A DNA stretch of 64,000 nucleotides from Ceratotherium simum simum (lineage: Eukaryota; Chordata; Mammalia; Perissodactyla; Rhinocerotidae): contig NW_004454181.1 of assembly GCF_000283155.1 (NCBI RefSeq), forward strand, positions 22,147,839-22,211,838, read 5' to 3'. The notes beneath the pieces were generated by a model, which was not told the origin of the DNA, ran no database searches, and saw nothing but the letters and a program-made list of their open reading frames with translations. Each line of letters starts with the position of its first letter. Position 1 is the stretch's first letter. The position numbers and the translations under genes were made by a program. This document shows positions 34,840 through 45,949 of this stretch, piece by piece.

Positions 34840-35110
34840 TAAGTAATTAGGACCTTAGACCCTGGAGTCAACCAAACCTCAGTTCAAATTTCAGCACTGT
34901 TGTCACCCCAGTTGCCTGACCACAGGCAACTACTGTAATTTCTGTGGGACAAGTAATGCAATTTCTCTAAATCTCAGTTTCCTCAACTATAAAATGCAGA
35001 TGATAATAACAGTACTCATGGCATAGTTTTCTGTGAATGTCAAATAGGCAGAGAGTGTATAAAGAATGCCCAGGACAGTGCCTACCGAGTACTCAATACC
35101 TGTTAGTTGT
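34840..35110 (+). repeat. MIR SINE
   Basis: Near full length: 'accttagaccctggagtcaa', 'aaatctcagtttcctcaact', 'ataaaatgcagatgataata' and 'gacagtgcctaccgagtact'. Confidence 0.8.
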
Positions 35111-35820
35111 GGACACCCCCAACAAGGTCAACCAGAAGAGCTGTCTGTTGTCCCCTAGAGCTACTGTGATTAATGAGGTTCATGGAAAGGTAACCCTGAC
35201 TGAGCAATCCTTGGACTTGTCCTTTTCAAGAGAAATTCACAAGAAATGAGCTTTTCTGGGGCGGACGGGATCCCAGAAGGAGGTGTTAAACTACTTCTCT
35301 TTGGAGGAAACATAGGAACAAATCAGAGACGGGTGTTATATTATCTATACCATGTTATCAAAGTGTAGTTAGGGATGGCCTGCTTTAGAATCAATGGGGC
35401 ACTCATTAACCATTAACACAGAACATTCCTGTCCTTATGGATCAGACTCCCAGGGGCGTGGGTCCAATAATTTGCTTTTCTCAGAAGCTGCCCAGGAGAT
35501 TCTTCCATCAACAGGGGTTAGAGAGTCACTGGCAAAAATGGCGAATGAAAGAACCCTCTCCCCAGTTCTGCAGTCCTCTGTTTACCCAGAAAAAAACTGT
35601 GGAGGCAAATGAACTTGTGCATCTGTGCATTTACCAAGAATCTAAACTTCTTACATTCTTGTCATCTCCAATGCAGCTGTTTTCCAAGAGGGTGTCCAAT
35701 TTCAGCAAAATTCACGACACAGAAACAAACACTAACCAAGGGCTGGCTACTTAAGGATGTGGATTATGTCAACTTCCTTAGAATGGCCATGTGGTTTATA
35801 AAAATTAAATACAAAAAGCA
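35111..35820. other. unassigned sequence
   Basis: Overlapping frames of 70-105 codons without domains. No named repeat. Confidence 0.4.
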
Positions 35821-36225
35821 GGTGCCTCCTGGTTTCCTCTGTTTCCTCTGCCTCCTCTGTTCTCCCACCCTTCTCTCCTCCCCACCTGACTCCTCAACCT
35901 TGCTCCCATCCCTTCCCCTTTAGGCACACTCTCTCACACTGGTCTTTTCTTCAGATTTCTTTTCCCTCCCTTCCTCTCTTCCACTGCTCTTTCCCACTCC
36001 TCTCTCCTATTCTTTGCCCTCTCTACCCTATAGCTTTCCTTCTCTCATTTGTCTCTGTCCCTCTCTCTTTTGCCTCTGTGTATATATGTGTGTGTATCTC
36101 TGATTCCCCTCTTGTTCTGCCTCTGTGTGTCTCTCTCTGTTACCTCTTCTCCCCCCTTTTCTTCTTTCTCTGACTCTATACTTTTGGCTGTCTCTTTGTC
36201 TTTGTCTCTCTGTCATACACAATAC
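35821..36225 (+). repeat. long polypyrimidine tract
   Basis: About 400 bp in which the plus strand is overwhelmingly C and T, built from irregular CCTCTGTT, CTCTCT and CTTTCC blocks with brief TG-rich interruptions near 36077-36099. Overlapping frames here are composition artefacts. Confidence 0.85.
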
Positions 36226-36949
36226 CTCGCTGCCCCTTCCTGCTCTTCACGCCCCAGCTCCTGGCATCACTCCCAACAAGGAGCCTCCAGGGGGCATGCT
36301 TCTGGCCAGGCTAGCATGTGCTCCATGCTAAGTCAGCCAGCGCCCTCTACAAGTCAAGGGGCTCACTGTACTTTCATGTTCTTAGTGATCTGCTGCCAGA
36401 GGCCCCACAGTGAGGAGGGCCCCTCCTGGGGAGGGAAACTAAATCTGGGCTAAAAAGATGCAGCAGCAATTACAGAACCGAGAGCGCAAGGCCAAACAGC
36501 TCTAGTACCCAGAGCCTCCCCTGGAGCAGAAGCTGCTGGGCTAAGTTAGCCTTGGAGGGTTCTTTTGTGTTCTGGAGCATCCATCACTTCATTTCCATAG
36601 TATAAACAGCTCCCTGTGCCGGTGGCGGCGCCAAAGGGGTGTTGAAAAAGCTTTAGCTTCCCAAAATCTCCATCAATCTTCTCAAAGCCAACTAACCTCC
36701 TCAAAATACAAAATCTAAGTAAAAACTGAGTGTCTGCTTTGCATGCAGCTTCCAGACAACTCCTTCTCCCCACTTCATCCCATCCCAGCTGCTCCTCTAT
36801 CTTCCAACCCCACACCCACCTCTCTAAGTCCCTCCTTCATAGACATACCAAAGCTTCTGACATGAGTAGGGGTAACTGTCCCCAATCTACAGATGGGCAA
36901 ACAGGGATGGAGAAGTTACGCAGCAGACTTTGGAAGATGCTACTTTGGA
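36226..36949. other. unassigned sequence approaching the CpG island
   Basis: GC content rises toward the island. No domain-bearing ORF is seen. A small GC-rich patch with CpGs lies near 36620-36635. Confidence 0.4.
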
Positions 36950-38011
36950 GCGCCACCGCTTTCAGGGCCTAGAGTATTCTGCGCACTCGAAATCATCGAA
37001 GGATAGTGAGTTCAGAAGAAACTTTTTCAAAGCGCAGCCACGCCCTCTCCCAATTCGAATCGCCGTGGGCGAGTGCAGAACTTTGTCTCTCTCTAGTCTC
37101 CTTCTGTCCAGCTCTCAAACTCGACCTGTCTCCACACGTATCAGCTCACACTACCTGTACATACCCTTCTCATCCATCCCCACCCCTCCGTCTGAGTCTC
37201 AGGATAAGAGTGCAGGAGGCAGGTAAACAAAAATGAACTCGGGCCACTGTTCCTGACGCTTCCCAACTCCCCCTCCCCGTGGTGGAGTACAGAGGAGCGA
37301 AATTCTGAGGATTGGCTCGCTGCCCAGTTCAGGGAGCTGGAATCCCCTCCGCCAGGGACGGCGAAGGCGGCCAGGGCCCGCATCTGAGGACCAGCCAAGT
37401 CCGCGTCGCCCCAGCTGAATGGCCCCTCAGTTGCCTGCAAGTTGAAACCTCAGTCAGGCACACAATAAGGCCTCTGTTTTCGGACAGGAGGCATTTGGAA
37501 GCCTCACACACTCACCCCAAATCAGGCCTGAGAGCAGAGAGCGCATTTCCTTACCCATGTTCAGATGCACCCTAGAAGCGGCCGCGGCAGCTTGGGCCCC
37601 GGGGAGGGAGCAGTTCCCCTCCCCCGCGCCCGACCACAAGAAGCCCGTGCAGGCCACCTGTTGGACTCGGTCAGGCCGCCTAGATCGTGCGCCCCCAAAC
37701 CCGTACCGCGGAGCTGGATACCCGATCCGCCAGCGACAGATAAATTTCACTCGCACCTCCTCCTACGGTTACCTTTCCTGCTCCCAATCACACACATACA
37801 CGCCTCCTTAATATTCCAGCAGTCGCTTATCTTTAATGAAGCACGCTTAGCCTCCCCTAGGAACCCCGGGCTGCCCAGGATCTCCGAGTGCACCCAGGCG
37901 GCTGCGGATCTCCAAGCGCTTAACGCTGGGTGCCTGCTTAACGCGCGGGCGGCTGAAAAGCCCCAAATGGCACATTGGTGAGGAGCCGTCAGCGGTCTAC
38001 TCTAGGGAGCC

Positions 38012-38038
38012 CCCTTTCCGCTTGGGAAGCGGAAAGGG
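38012..38038. promoter_or_regulatory. perfect 12-bp inverted repeat (hairpin) with ETS-like cores
   Basis: CCCTTTCCGCTT at 38012-38023 pairs exactly with AAGCGGAAAGGG at 38027-38038 around a GGG spacer. Each arm contains a GCGGAAA core similar to ETS-family sites, in opposite orientation. It could bind a dimer or pair of factors; the function is inferred. Confidence 0.9.
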
Positions 38039-38228
38039 TCTCCCTCCTTGGTTTAGAATTGAAGGCATTCAGGGAAGCCCCGAAAGCAATTCGATTAGGG
38101 GAACCAATGTTGCGTTTCTCTGCCAAATCCCAGGATAGGTGCAAGGAGACTTAACTTTCTCCTGTCCCTCTGCCATCCCTGCAAGCTCCTAGCTGGGGGT
38201 CAAGTGCGCTGCCACGACCCGGGTACTC

Positions 38229-38354
38229 ACCCCCTGGGTATGGACGCTGCCCCCGCAGGGGACCCCAACAGACTGGCGCGCGCGGGATCCGCCAAACGCC
38301 TTGGTGCCTCGCTCCTCTCCCTGGCCACGCGGCGAAGGCTACTACGCGCTCCAA
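38229..38354 (-). other. candidate minus-strand first exon ending at a donor-like site
   Basis: On the minus strand the sequence reads GGGG then GTGAGTACC at 38230 downward, a good match to the 5' splice-site consensus, downstream of a GC-rich stretch. A short open frame (38354-38151) runs through it without a domain. It could belong to a divergent transcript. The upstream limit is arbitrary. Confidence 0.25.
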
Positions 38355-38682
38355 GCGGGGCAGCCGAGGGCAGTCGATCCCATGGGTGGCGAGTTGGCAG
38401 AGGGCGCGCCGCCCGGCTGGGGGCGCATCGCTCCCAGGGCTGGCGCTGGCTGCTGCGGGGCGAGGGGCTCCCGGGGAAGTTGGCGGCGCTGGGAGCGGAC
38501 TTCGGACTTCGCGCTCGCTCAGGCTCGAGCGGCCGGGCGCGTCCTCCAGGATAGACCAGGGACTCGACCGCGGAATAGGAGCCGGCTTGGGCCGAGCGGC
38601 TGCGGGAAGCCTCCGCTGGCCGCCGCCTAGAAAGAGCGTAGCGGCATCGCGCTGCCTGGAATCCCTAGCAGCGGCTGGAGTA

Positions 38683-38706
38683 CAGCGAGCGAGCGAGCGA
38701 GCGAGC
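38683..38706 (+). repeat. (AGCG)6 tetranucleotide repeat
   Basis: Six perfect AGCG units (about 24 bp) in the island, about 170 bp before the strong-Kozak ATG, so probably in a 5' UTR if the plus-strand exon is real. It may be polymorphic. Confidence 0.9.
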
Positions 38707-38874
38707 CGGGCTGCCTCCTCCCGGTTGCGGGCGCCCCTTGCTCAGAGTCCGGCTCGCCCCAGCCCGCCGCGCCCCTCCTCCTTTCCGCGTCCTCCTCCCC
38801 TCCGCTGCTTCGCAGGCTCGCGGGGCTGGGCTTGGACCAGAGGCTGAGCGGAAGGCGGCCGCAGAGCCCGCAGC

Positions 38875-39117
38875 ATGGAGGGCGATCTCGGCTCGGGCTT
38901 GGGCTCCGGCAGCGGCAGCAGCGGCCGCCGCCTCCCGCGCGCCCACGTGCCGGAGCCCCGGTGTGCGCGCTCCGGCCGGCCGGGCTGGAGGGAGGGAGCG
39001 AGGGCGAGCCGCGGGTGGGGGTGGCGGAGAGAACTGCACACCAACGCAGCCGAGGGGAAGCCGCCGAGAGGCTCCCGAGGGCGCGGGGCTCCTCGACTGC
39101 AGCTCCAGGAAGACTAG
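38875..39117 (+). other. possible first coding segment (unidentified)
   Basis: The ATG at 38875 has A at -3 and G at +4, a strong Kozak context, and opens an 80-codon frame. Its first residues (MEGDLGSGLGSGSGSSGRRL) form a Gly/Ser-rich low-complexity stretch, common at vertebrate N-termini. I do not recognise the protein. No strong donor lies inside the frame; a good donor-like site CTG/GTGAGG lies at 39345/39346, after the stop at 39117. The exon may therefore be non-coding or the ATG unused. Confidence 0.25.
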
Positions 39118-39450
39118 TGTGCAAGGCTCCCTCAGCTCCCCCCTCCCTTAGCAGAGCGGAGGAGGCCTGAACGAAACGCGGGGCTGGGGCGGGGAGAGAG
39201 GGGGTGCCGGGGGCGCTCCACTCCGCAGGATCAGCCGGGAGCAGCAGGCAGAAGCGGCTACGTGTCTCCGCCAAAGGGACAGGTTCCAAGTATCCTTGAA
39301 CCCCCTCACCTCTCCCCTGCGAAGAAAAGGGTTCAGAAACACCTGGTGAGGGAGTATGCGGGTTCCCAGCGAGAGCTCGTGCCGGCTTGCCCCGCCTTCC
39401 TCCCAGAGTAAGCACTTTTCCCGTTAACCAACAGACTCCAAGGGGCTCCT

Positions 39451-39839
39451 CCTTCCAGGGAGAAAGGAGTTGTCTTGCAAGATGGTCCTTACAACAGCCA
39501 GTCAATTGACCAATAATTAGTGAGCATTTACTTTGAGCTATGCCGGGCAATGTCCTGGATCCTAGGGCCCTCCCTGGCTGGGAGTTGTGTTGTATTCTCT
39601 GCTCTGCGTGTTCTTCGGCAGAGGCTCCCTGGGCCTCATTGCTCCAACCATAAAATGAAGCTCCTTCCTGATATGAGCAAAAAAGACAAACCAAATGCAT
39701 GTTAAGAATTTTAAAATTAGAAGACATTAGAAAGATGGATATTAGTTCAATACTAACAGGAAACTTGATTAAAATAAGAAAAAAATCACAGAATAGTAGA
39801 AAATGAGAGCTCTAAGGAAACTTGTATAAACTAGCAAAA
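39451..39839. other. unassigned sequence downstream of the island
   Basis: Returns to AT-rich composition. No repeat is named with confidence. Confidence 0.4.
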
Positions 39840-40040
39840 ACACATTCTGGGCACCATGTGCGGTCACTTAGAGATCTTTGTCTCCAAGCTCCTTGTTATC
39901 TTAATGGGGAAATTGAAGCCCAGAGAAGACAAACAGCTTGCCCAAGGTCACACACATCTAGTTTGGTTAGACACATCCAGTTTGGGTTAGTCTGGTCTCC
40001 TACTGCCAATCTTCTGCTTTTTCTGCCACACGCCAGTAGA
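39840..40040 (-). repeat. MIR SINE
   Basis: Inverted MIR: 'aatggggaaattgaagccca', 'cagcttgcccaaggtcacac', then a duplicated 'gttagacacatccagtttgg'-like segment and 'tctgctttttctgccacacg'. Confidence 0.75.
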
Positions 40041-40119
40041 CAAATTATGCTTACCCTTGCTGTGATGAGACATCAGCAAAAGGGGAGAAAGATTCATTCC
40101 CTCCGGGGTTTCCAAAAAA

Positions 40120-40530
40120 GGCTCCTTGAAAGAAGTGGGATTTAAGCTAAATCCTAAAGAGTAGGCAGGTTTCTGATATCGGGGGAAAGAGAGATCATTC
40201 AAGGGGAGGGAGAGAGGTCAAAACAAAAGATGAAGAAGGACAAGTTACAGCAGCAGCAAACAAGTTTGGCAGGAGCAGAGAGCTTGCCTAGTGATGGGGA
40301 GCCAGTGAAGGGTTTTAGGCAGTAAAGAAAATAATGAAAGCTTCGTTTTAGGATGATCAATATGTCCCTGCAGAGGATGGATTAGAAGGAGAAGAGATGA
40401 GGGAGGGGAAGGAGGAGGGAAGAAAGGAAAGGAATTGCAGGCAGAGAAAACCATTAGGAGGTCAAGGCAGCTAACTGGATGCAGGTGATGGAAGCCTGAT
40501 GGAATGTGGTGGCAGGTAAAGCTAAAATAA
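40120..40530 (+). repeat. ancient interspersed repeat (same unnamed family as 13.1 kb)
   Basis: Blocks 'gggatttaagctaaatccta', 'agtgatggggagccagtgaa', 'gggttttaggcagtaaagaa' and 'aggtcaaggcagctaact' follow the order seen around the split copy at 13.1-14.5 kb. Confidence 0.45.
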
Positions 40531-40914
40531 ATGAAACTTCCATGTTCTTATAAGCCTGCTTTATAGGAAGTACTCTGCTGTTAATTACAGGGGATACTGT
40601 ATGGAAAGGCACATGTGTTTCAGACATAATGGGAACTTGGGGGTTAACCTTCAGAGACAACCCTAGAGCTTTTCCCAATAACTGATCCGAAGCTCTGGTT
40701 CTTTGGGTTCAATATTCAGCACCTGGGAGCTGGACAGCAACAGCCTGTGGAGAAGAATGGGGTAAGTTAGGATTTCTATCAATCAACCTTTTGAGAAAAC
40801 CAGAAAGGAGGGAAAATCTTTTCTTTTATTCCTTGTTGGCTCTTGAAGTCACAAATGAATGGCTTCAGGGGCTTCCAGGTTCTTCCACTGGAAAGAGTCT
40901 CTCTGTCTAGCACT

Positions 40915-41075
40915 CTATCTCCTTGCATGGACCAGCAGCAACAGCATCACCAGGAAGCTTGCCAGAAATAGAATCTGAGGTCCCAGTATACACTAACTGA
41001 ATCAAAATCTTCATCTTAACAAGATTCCTAGGTGATTCATTTGCATATTAAGTCTGAGAAGTATTTCTCTATCTG
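40915..41075. mobile_element. MER5A-type hAT-Charlie MITE
   Basis: Contains 'agcatcaccaggaagcttgc', 'aactgaatcaaaatcttcat', 'aacaagattcctaggtgatt' and ends 'ctgagaagtatttctc'. Orientation is ambiguous because this family is partly self-complementary. Confidence 0.65.
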
Positions 41076-41094
41076 TTCCTCTCCTAAACTAGCG

Positions 41095-41345
41095 TTCTTC
41101 AAACTTTTGAGTGTAATACATAGTAAAAAATAAAAACAAATGTTACGCCATAGCTATACACACACACAAACACACACTTACTTATAATTTAAATAAAAAT
41201 TTCATGAAACAATATATATCCTTAATGCGTGATTCACTTCAATATTTTCTATTCAATTTATTTTATTTTTAAAAAACGCTGGTCATGACCTACTAGTTGA
41301 TTCCATGACCTGCTAATGGGCTGCAATTTGTGATTTGAAAAATAT
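41095..41345. mobile_element. hAT-Charlie-type nonautonomous DNA transposon relic
   Basis: Left end 'gttcttcaaacttttgagtg', an inner CA-rich block, and right end 'gacctgctaatgggctgcaa' plus 'gatttgaaaaatattg'. Same family type as 28983-29348, in the opposite orientation. Confidence 0.6.
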
Positions 41346-41379
41346 TGAGCTGAGCTATTTATTCTTTCTGTTTTGGGTT

Positions 41380-41555
41380 TTGGTTGCAGGTGTGTGCATC
41401 TTATCTCTTCTACTAGACTGTGAGTTCCTTGAGGGCAAGGTTCAGATACTTTTTATCATTGAAAATATGGGTCAGAAGTTAAAAGACGGTTTTGTACTTA
41501 GTAGCAACTCAATATTCAAGGAGTGAATCAATCAACGAATGCTTAAATGGATGGA
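41380..41555 (+). repeat. L2 LINE 3' end
   Basis: 'tagactgtgagttccttgag' and 'ggcaaggttcagatactttt' are followed by the degenerate 'gtgaatcaatcaacgaatgc' tail. Confidence 0.75.
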
Positions 41556-42454
41556 AGCTAGGGATTGGGGGAATGCTGCAGGAAGAAGGGAGAGAAACTT
41601 GGAGTGTAGGACCGGACTAAGCCAAGAAAATATTTACCCAAAACTCCAGTTCTCTGAAGCAATATCAATGGACCATGAGCAGAAAAAGTCAATTCTAAAC
41701 AATCATGTATTCCAAGTGTTCCACTGTCAGCTAGAATCTTATTTTCCAATAGAGTTCACCTTTATTGCTTCGCAAAATTCCAAACTTTGGGGACTTGAGT
41801 GTGAAGAAAAGCAGCTGAATAGCTAATATGGATTATTAGAAGAAGAAAAGAAACGGAGAGATGACGAAGACAAGTCAGTGCAAACCTGACAGGAAAGGAG
41901 AACAGCTTCTCGTAATCTTTTCATCCTGGGACCAGGCCTGCTGCCGAAGACGAAGAAAGAACTAGGACTAATTACTTGGACTGAGGCAAAAATACTTGGC
42001 AATTATATCTTCCCAAAATTCAAAATGGCTTCTTTTGGAGGCAGTAATTTCCCTGCACAGGAACTATACCACAAAGAGTACAAAAGTACTTATTTTTCAC
42101 CCACCAACAGAACTTTAGAGTGGAGAGTATTATGGTTTATTTAACATAAATAAAATCATAACCTAAAGTGTGAATATTAGAATCATAGCATTTCATACCG
42201 CAAAGAGATCTCGAATGTCCACTAGTTCAACTCCTCATTTTAAAGGAATCTGTGGAAGTTATCACAGATTCCCTTACCAAAGGGCATACAGGAAAGCTAT
42301 AGATCTAGGATTTGCCCTCAGGCTTTCAGACTGTTACCATGACTGCCTGTTATAAATTACATAGAAATGCTGTAGACCACACAGTTAGGAACCCCTATTT
42401 CAGTGAAAAGAAGAATGATGAATTGCCTCATATGGCTGGGAGTAGACAAATTTA
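41556..42454. other. unassigned sequence
   Basis: Short frames without domains. No named repeat. Confidence 0.4.
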
Positions 42455-42690
42455 TTGAGTATCAACTATGGACTAGGCACTGCAGCAGGTGTTTTGCGTG
42501 CTTTATTTCATAAAATCACTACTTTAAAAAAATCTGTGAAGTAGGATTTTTTCATCTCCATTTTGCAAATGAGGAAAGGGAGGCTCAGAGAGGGTAAATA
42601 ATTTGTCCAAGATTTTAAGGCTAGAAAGTTCCAGAGCAGGTTTTCAACAAGGCCTGTTTTACTCCAAAGTCCACATTCTTTCTCTTTCTT
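42455..42690 (-). repeat. MIR SINE
   Basis: Inverted MIR in order: 'ttgagtatcaactatggact', 'tctccattttgcaaatgagg', 'gaggctcagagagggtaaat' and 'aaggctagaaagttccagag'. Confidence 0.8.
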
Positions 42691-43790
42691 ATGCTTTGCT
42701 TCCCAGCCATGGAAGATTTCAAGGAAAAACTGGCTGGAAGATGGAAGGACAGAATCTTGATTGCAGGCAGAGGATTGAAATAGCTGATTTGATAAGGACC
42801 CCCTTGTGCTGAGATCCTTCGGGATGCTTCGAAGGGTTGTTCACATCAAGGTGGAAATACTATTAAGTACTTGGAGTACCTCCTTCTGTGCAGAATCCAC
42901 AAACTGACTCAGTGGTGGCCCATTACACTTGAAAAGTTAATGCTGCTGTTGAAAGCTGCATTGGCTGCAGCTCGGAAGTAAGTTTTGCATCAGGAGAATT
43001 ACACTTCCGTGTAAATTGCGGTTCTTTTGTTTGTCAGAGTAACAGACCAACCAAAGCTAGTTTGAGGGGTGGGGCAAGAAATTGATTTTAAAGAATCAAG
43101 AGACTCAAATACAAATACATGGAAAATAATGAAGCAAAGCCTCTGGAAGGGACTAGAAGGTAAGAATGGAATCCTGCCAGATCTCATATATTCTTTCTCT
43201 CTCTTTGTATCTCTTTTTCATCTCATTGTTTTGCTATGCTTCTAATTCTTGCTTCTCTTGCCGCAAAAGATCTCTCTGCTTCTCTGCTTCTGGGGCAGAT
43301 AATGTGTATCCCATGCATTTCACATGCTTTTCTTAACTTGCTATATCTGGGCTCCAATCTTTTTATCAGGAGAAGGGATCTCATTGGTCAAATGTCCACC
43401 CTGGACCATCAGACAAAACCCGGAAGCTGTGGTCACAGTACCAACAAAGCTGCTGGGAGCTTAGCCCTGTGAATTAGATATAAAGTGGGGAAGGTGGGTT
43501 GGGGTAAGTCCCAGAAAGAATGCAGAAATGTGGCTACTACACTCCTTAACGTATGCACTCTGATGCTTTAGAAGTGGTGTTGGGGATCTTAGTACATAGA
43601 CACTAGATTGTATGTAGGAGAGCACCAGAAGTCATGAGGGTTGGTGTTACAGCTGATTTAAAACATTAAAGTGCAATGGAGCCCCTTTTAAAGATTCCTG
43701 CCCCCCAGGAACCTGTGCAGATGGACCAGAACTAATGGGAACTAATGAATGTCCCAGGCACATTTATCTGAGGATTCATTCTGTGCCTGG
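42691..43790. other. unassigned, partly repeat-like
   Basis: 43010-43470 has a T/C-rich centre (from about 43190) flanked by blocks that look like a decayed interspersed repeat, but I cannot name the family. The remainder is unassigned. Confidence 0.35.
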
Positions 43791-43794
43791 TTTC

Positions 43795-44020
43795 CTGGAA
43801 AGAACACTGAATCAGGATTCAGAAAACCTGAATTAAATCTTGGCTCTGCCCTTACCTGTTATGCAATTATGGGCAAGTTACCTCACCTCACCAAAATCAG
43901 GGGCTAATAAGCATGCCCTGCCTACATGAGAAAGCTGTTTCAAGAAGCAAATGAGATAATATCTGTGAAACTAGCACATGTAAAATCTAAATCACGGAGC
44001 AAATGTAAGAGATTATTAGT
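43795..44020 (+). repeat. MIR SINE
   Basis: Contains 'cactgaatcaggattcagaa', 'cttggctctgcccttacctg', 'attatgggcaagttacctca' and 'gcaaatgagataatatctgt'. Confidence 0.8.
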
Positions 44021-44299
44021 AATACGAGAAATAACGGGAAGCCAATGAGTTGTAACACTTAGGTTACTTTTGCAAATCTCTATTTCACCATGCTCCTTGG
44101 AGTAGGAAAAAAGCATACTGTGAGAAACGTAATGAATGTGAAGTGTGTTTATTCCCTTTTTATGAGGCATGGTTGTGAAAAAGATCAGTGTAGCTCAAAA
44201 GTGAAGGATTGCAAGTGCATAGTTTTCAAGAAAGAACTAGAGCCTTCAGTAGTAGTAATAGAAGTAGCAGCAGCACTACAATAACAACAATAATAACCA

Positions 44300-44515
44300 T
44301 ATGGTTACCATGTTCCAGGCATTGTGCTAAATAAGTGCTTTCCACACAGTTGCTCATTAAATTCATATAACCTTCTCAGCTCAGTTCCATTATTGTCTCT
44401 GTTTTAAAGATGAGGAAACTGAAGCAGAGCAAGTTAATAATTTACCCACAATCTCAGAGGTGATAAGTGGTAGAGTCTAGATTAAAACCTAGTTTACTTC
44501 AATCCAAAGTCAAAA
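44300..44515 (-). repeat. MIR SINE
   Basis: Inverted MIR: 'catgttccaggcattgtgct', 'tttaaagatgaggaaactga', 'gataagtggtagagtctaga'. Preceded by an AGT/AAC-rich short repeat. Confidence 0.8.
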
Positions 44516-44679
44516 TAAATAACCAACATACTATTCTGTATTTTATATCCTTACATGAAATCCATGGTAAATGCTAAGTTTTGGTGGTGAAAAAAGTATT
44601 ACATAAAGGAAAGCATCTAACAATCAAAATTCTTCAGGTGTGAATCCACATGTTTCTGATACACGTGAAGGGGAGGAAA

Positions 44680-45180
44680 ACTATCGTCTACCCACTCTGG
44701 GTCCTTTCTGGTTGGGCTACAAATTAAATTGACATGAGACCAAATAGCAGGAGAAGATCAAAGCTTTATAACATGTATACATGGCAGAAGCCCAGGGAAA
44801 CTGAGTACCTGGACAAATGGTGGAAGTTTTCACCTTAAATAGCATATTCAGGTAGACAAAGGAGGATGTTGGGGTGGACGAGTCAGCTATGGGAGATTAC
44901 CAGAAAGCACAGTAAACAAGAGTATGCAGATTTAAGTCCTCACCTTCCACACTGATAAGAGTTTCTAGAGATAAGGTCATCCCCTTCTTCCTGGTACAGA
45001 GAGGCAGATACCTTTACAAATGGAGGTTTTCCTTATAAATGTAAATGTCTCTTACAAAGGTTAACTTCTACTTTTCAGAGCTTCTTTCCCTTTTGCAGTT
45101 TCTTGAAGGTAACCAGCCCAAAATAATCCTCACGCCAAAGAGACATATTTTGGAGTGGCCAATTGTGATCTCCCACACAT
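44680..45180 (-). mobile_element. LTR-like ERV element (minus)
   Basis: A GC-poor element of about 500 bp resembling an inverted class I LTR: near the left end 'tttctggttgggctacaaat' and 'caggagaagatcaaagcttt', and at the right 'ccaaagagacatattttgga'. No target-site duplication or internal domain could be fixed. Confidence 0.4.
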
Positions 45181-45239
45181 GGTGTTGTTCCATTGAATAT
45201 GGATGATTGCTAAACAAAACTTGACTAACTTAATCAATA

Positions 45240-45945
45240 CACACCTATTGAAATGGCTCAAAAAATGACAATACCAATTATTGGTGAAGATGATGAGTAA
45301 CAAGAACTCTCATTTGTTGCTAATGGAAATGCAAAATCGTACAGCCACTTGGAAGACAGTTTGGTAGTATCTTAAAAGCTAAACATAGTCTTACTATTCA
45401 AATGAGAAATTGCACTCTTAGGTATTGATACAATTGATTTGAAGACATCTCCACACAAAAACCTGTAAACAAATGTTTATCACAGCTTTATTCATCACCA
45501 AAAACTGGAAGCAACCAAGATGTCCTTCAACAGGTAAATGGATAAACAAACTGTAATATATCCATACAATATATATAATTCAATAGTATTCAGCAATCAA
45601 AAGGAATGAGCTATCAAGCTATGCAAAGACATGGATGAACCTTAAATGCATATTGATAAGTGAAAGAAGCTAGTTTGAAAGGGCTGCATACGATATGATT
45701 CTATTTATGTAACATTCTGGAAAAGGCAAAACTATAGAGATGGTAAACAGATCAGTGGTTGCCAGGGGCTTCGGTAGGGTAGGGGGCAGGAAGGAGGGCT
45801 GAATAGTGAACACAGGGAAATTTTTAGGGTGGTGAAACTATTCTGTAGGATACTGTAATGGTAGATAAATGACTCTATGCATTTGTCAAAACCCATAGAA
45901 CATTACAGCACTTTAATGTATGCAAATTTAAAAAATCATTTAGGA
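45240..45945 (+). mobile_element. old L1 3' region
   Basis: Ordered L1 blocks: 'gaaatgcaaaatcgtacagc', 'caaaaactggaagcaaccaa', 'gacatggatgaaccttaaat', 'gtgaaagaagctagtttgaa' and 'gatcagtggttgccaggggc'. Stops throughout. Confidence 0.8.
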
Positions 45946-45949
45946 GGCT

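Larger units (their letters stand above)
36950..39450. promoter_or_regulatory. CpG island with probable promoter(s) and first exon(s)
   Basis: CpG dinucleotides are dense here and rare elsewhere in the window. The densest part is 38200-39250. Features inside include a GC box GGGGCGGGG at 39186-39194, CCAAT-type motifs near 37313 (inverted), 37786 and 38101, an E-box CACGTG near 38944, a 12-bp perfect hairpin (38012-38038), and a (GCGA)n run (38683-38706). No TATA box is evident, as is usual for CpG-island promoters. Donor-like sites exist on both strands. I cannot name the gene, and the rest of it is not in the window. Confidence 0.85.

Noticed and set aside
38627..39727. 366-codon open frame on the minus strand through the CpG island
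   Set aside because: GC-rich, stop-poor composition explains its length. It shows no domain and extends into AT-rich unique sequence. Overlapping frames on both strands are equally open.
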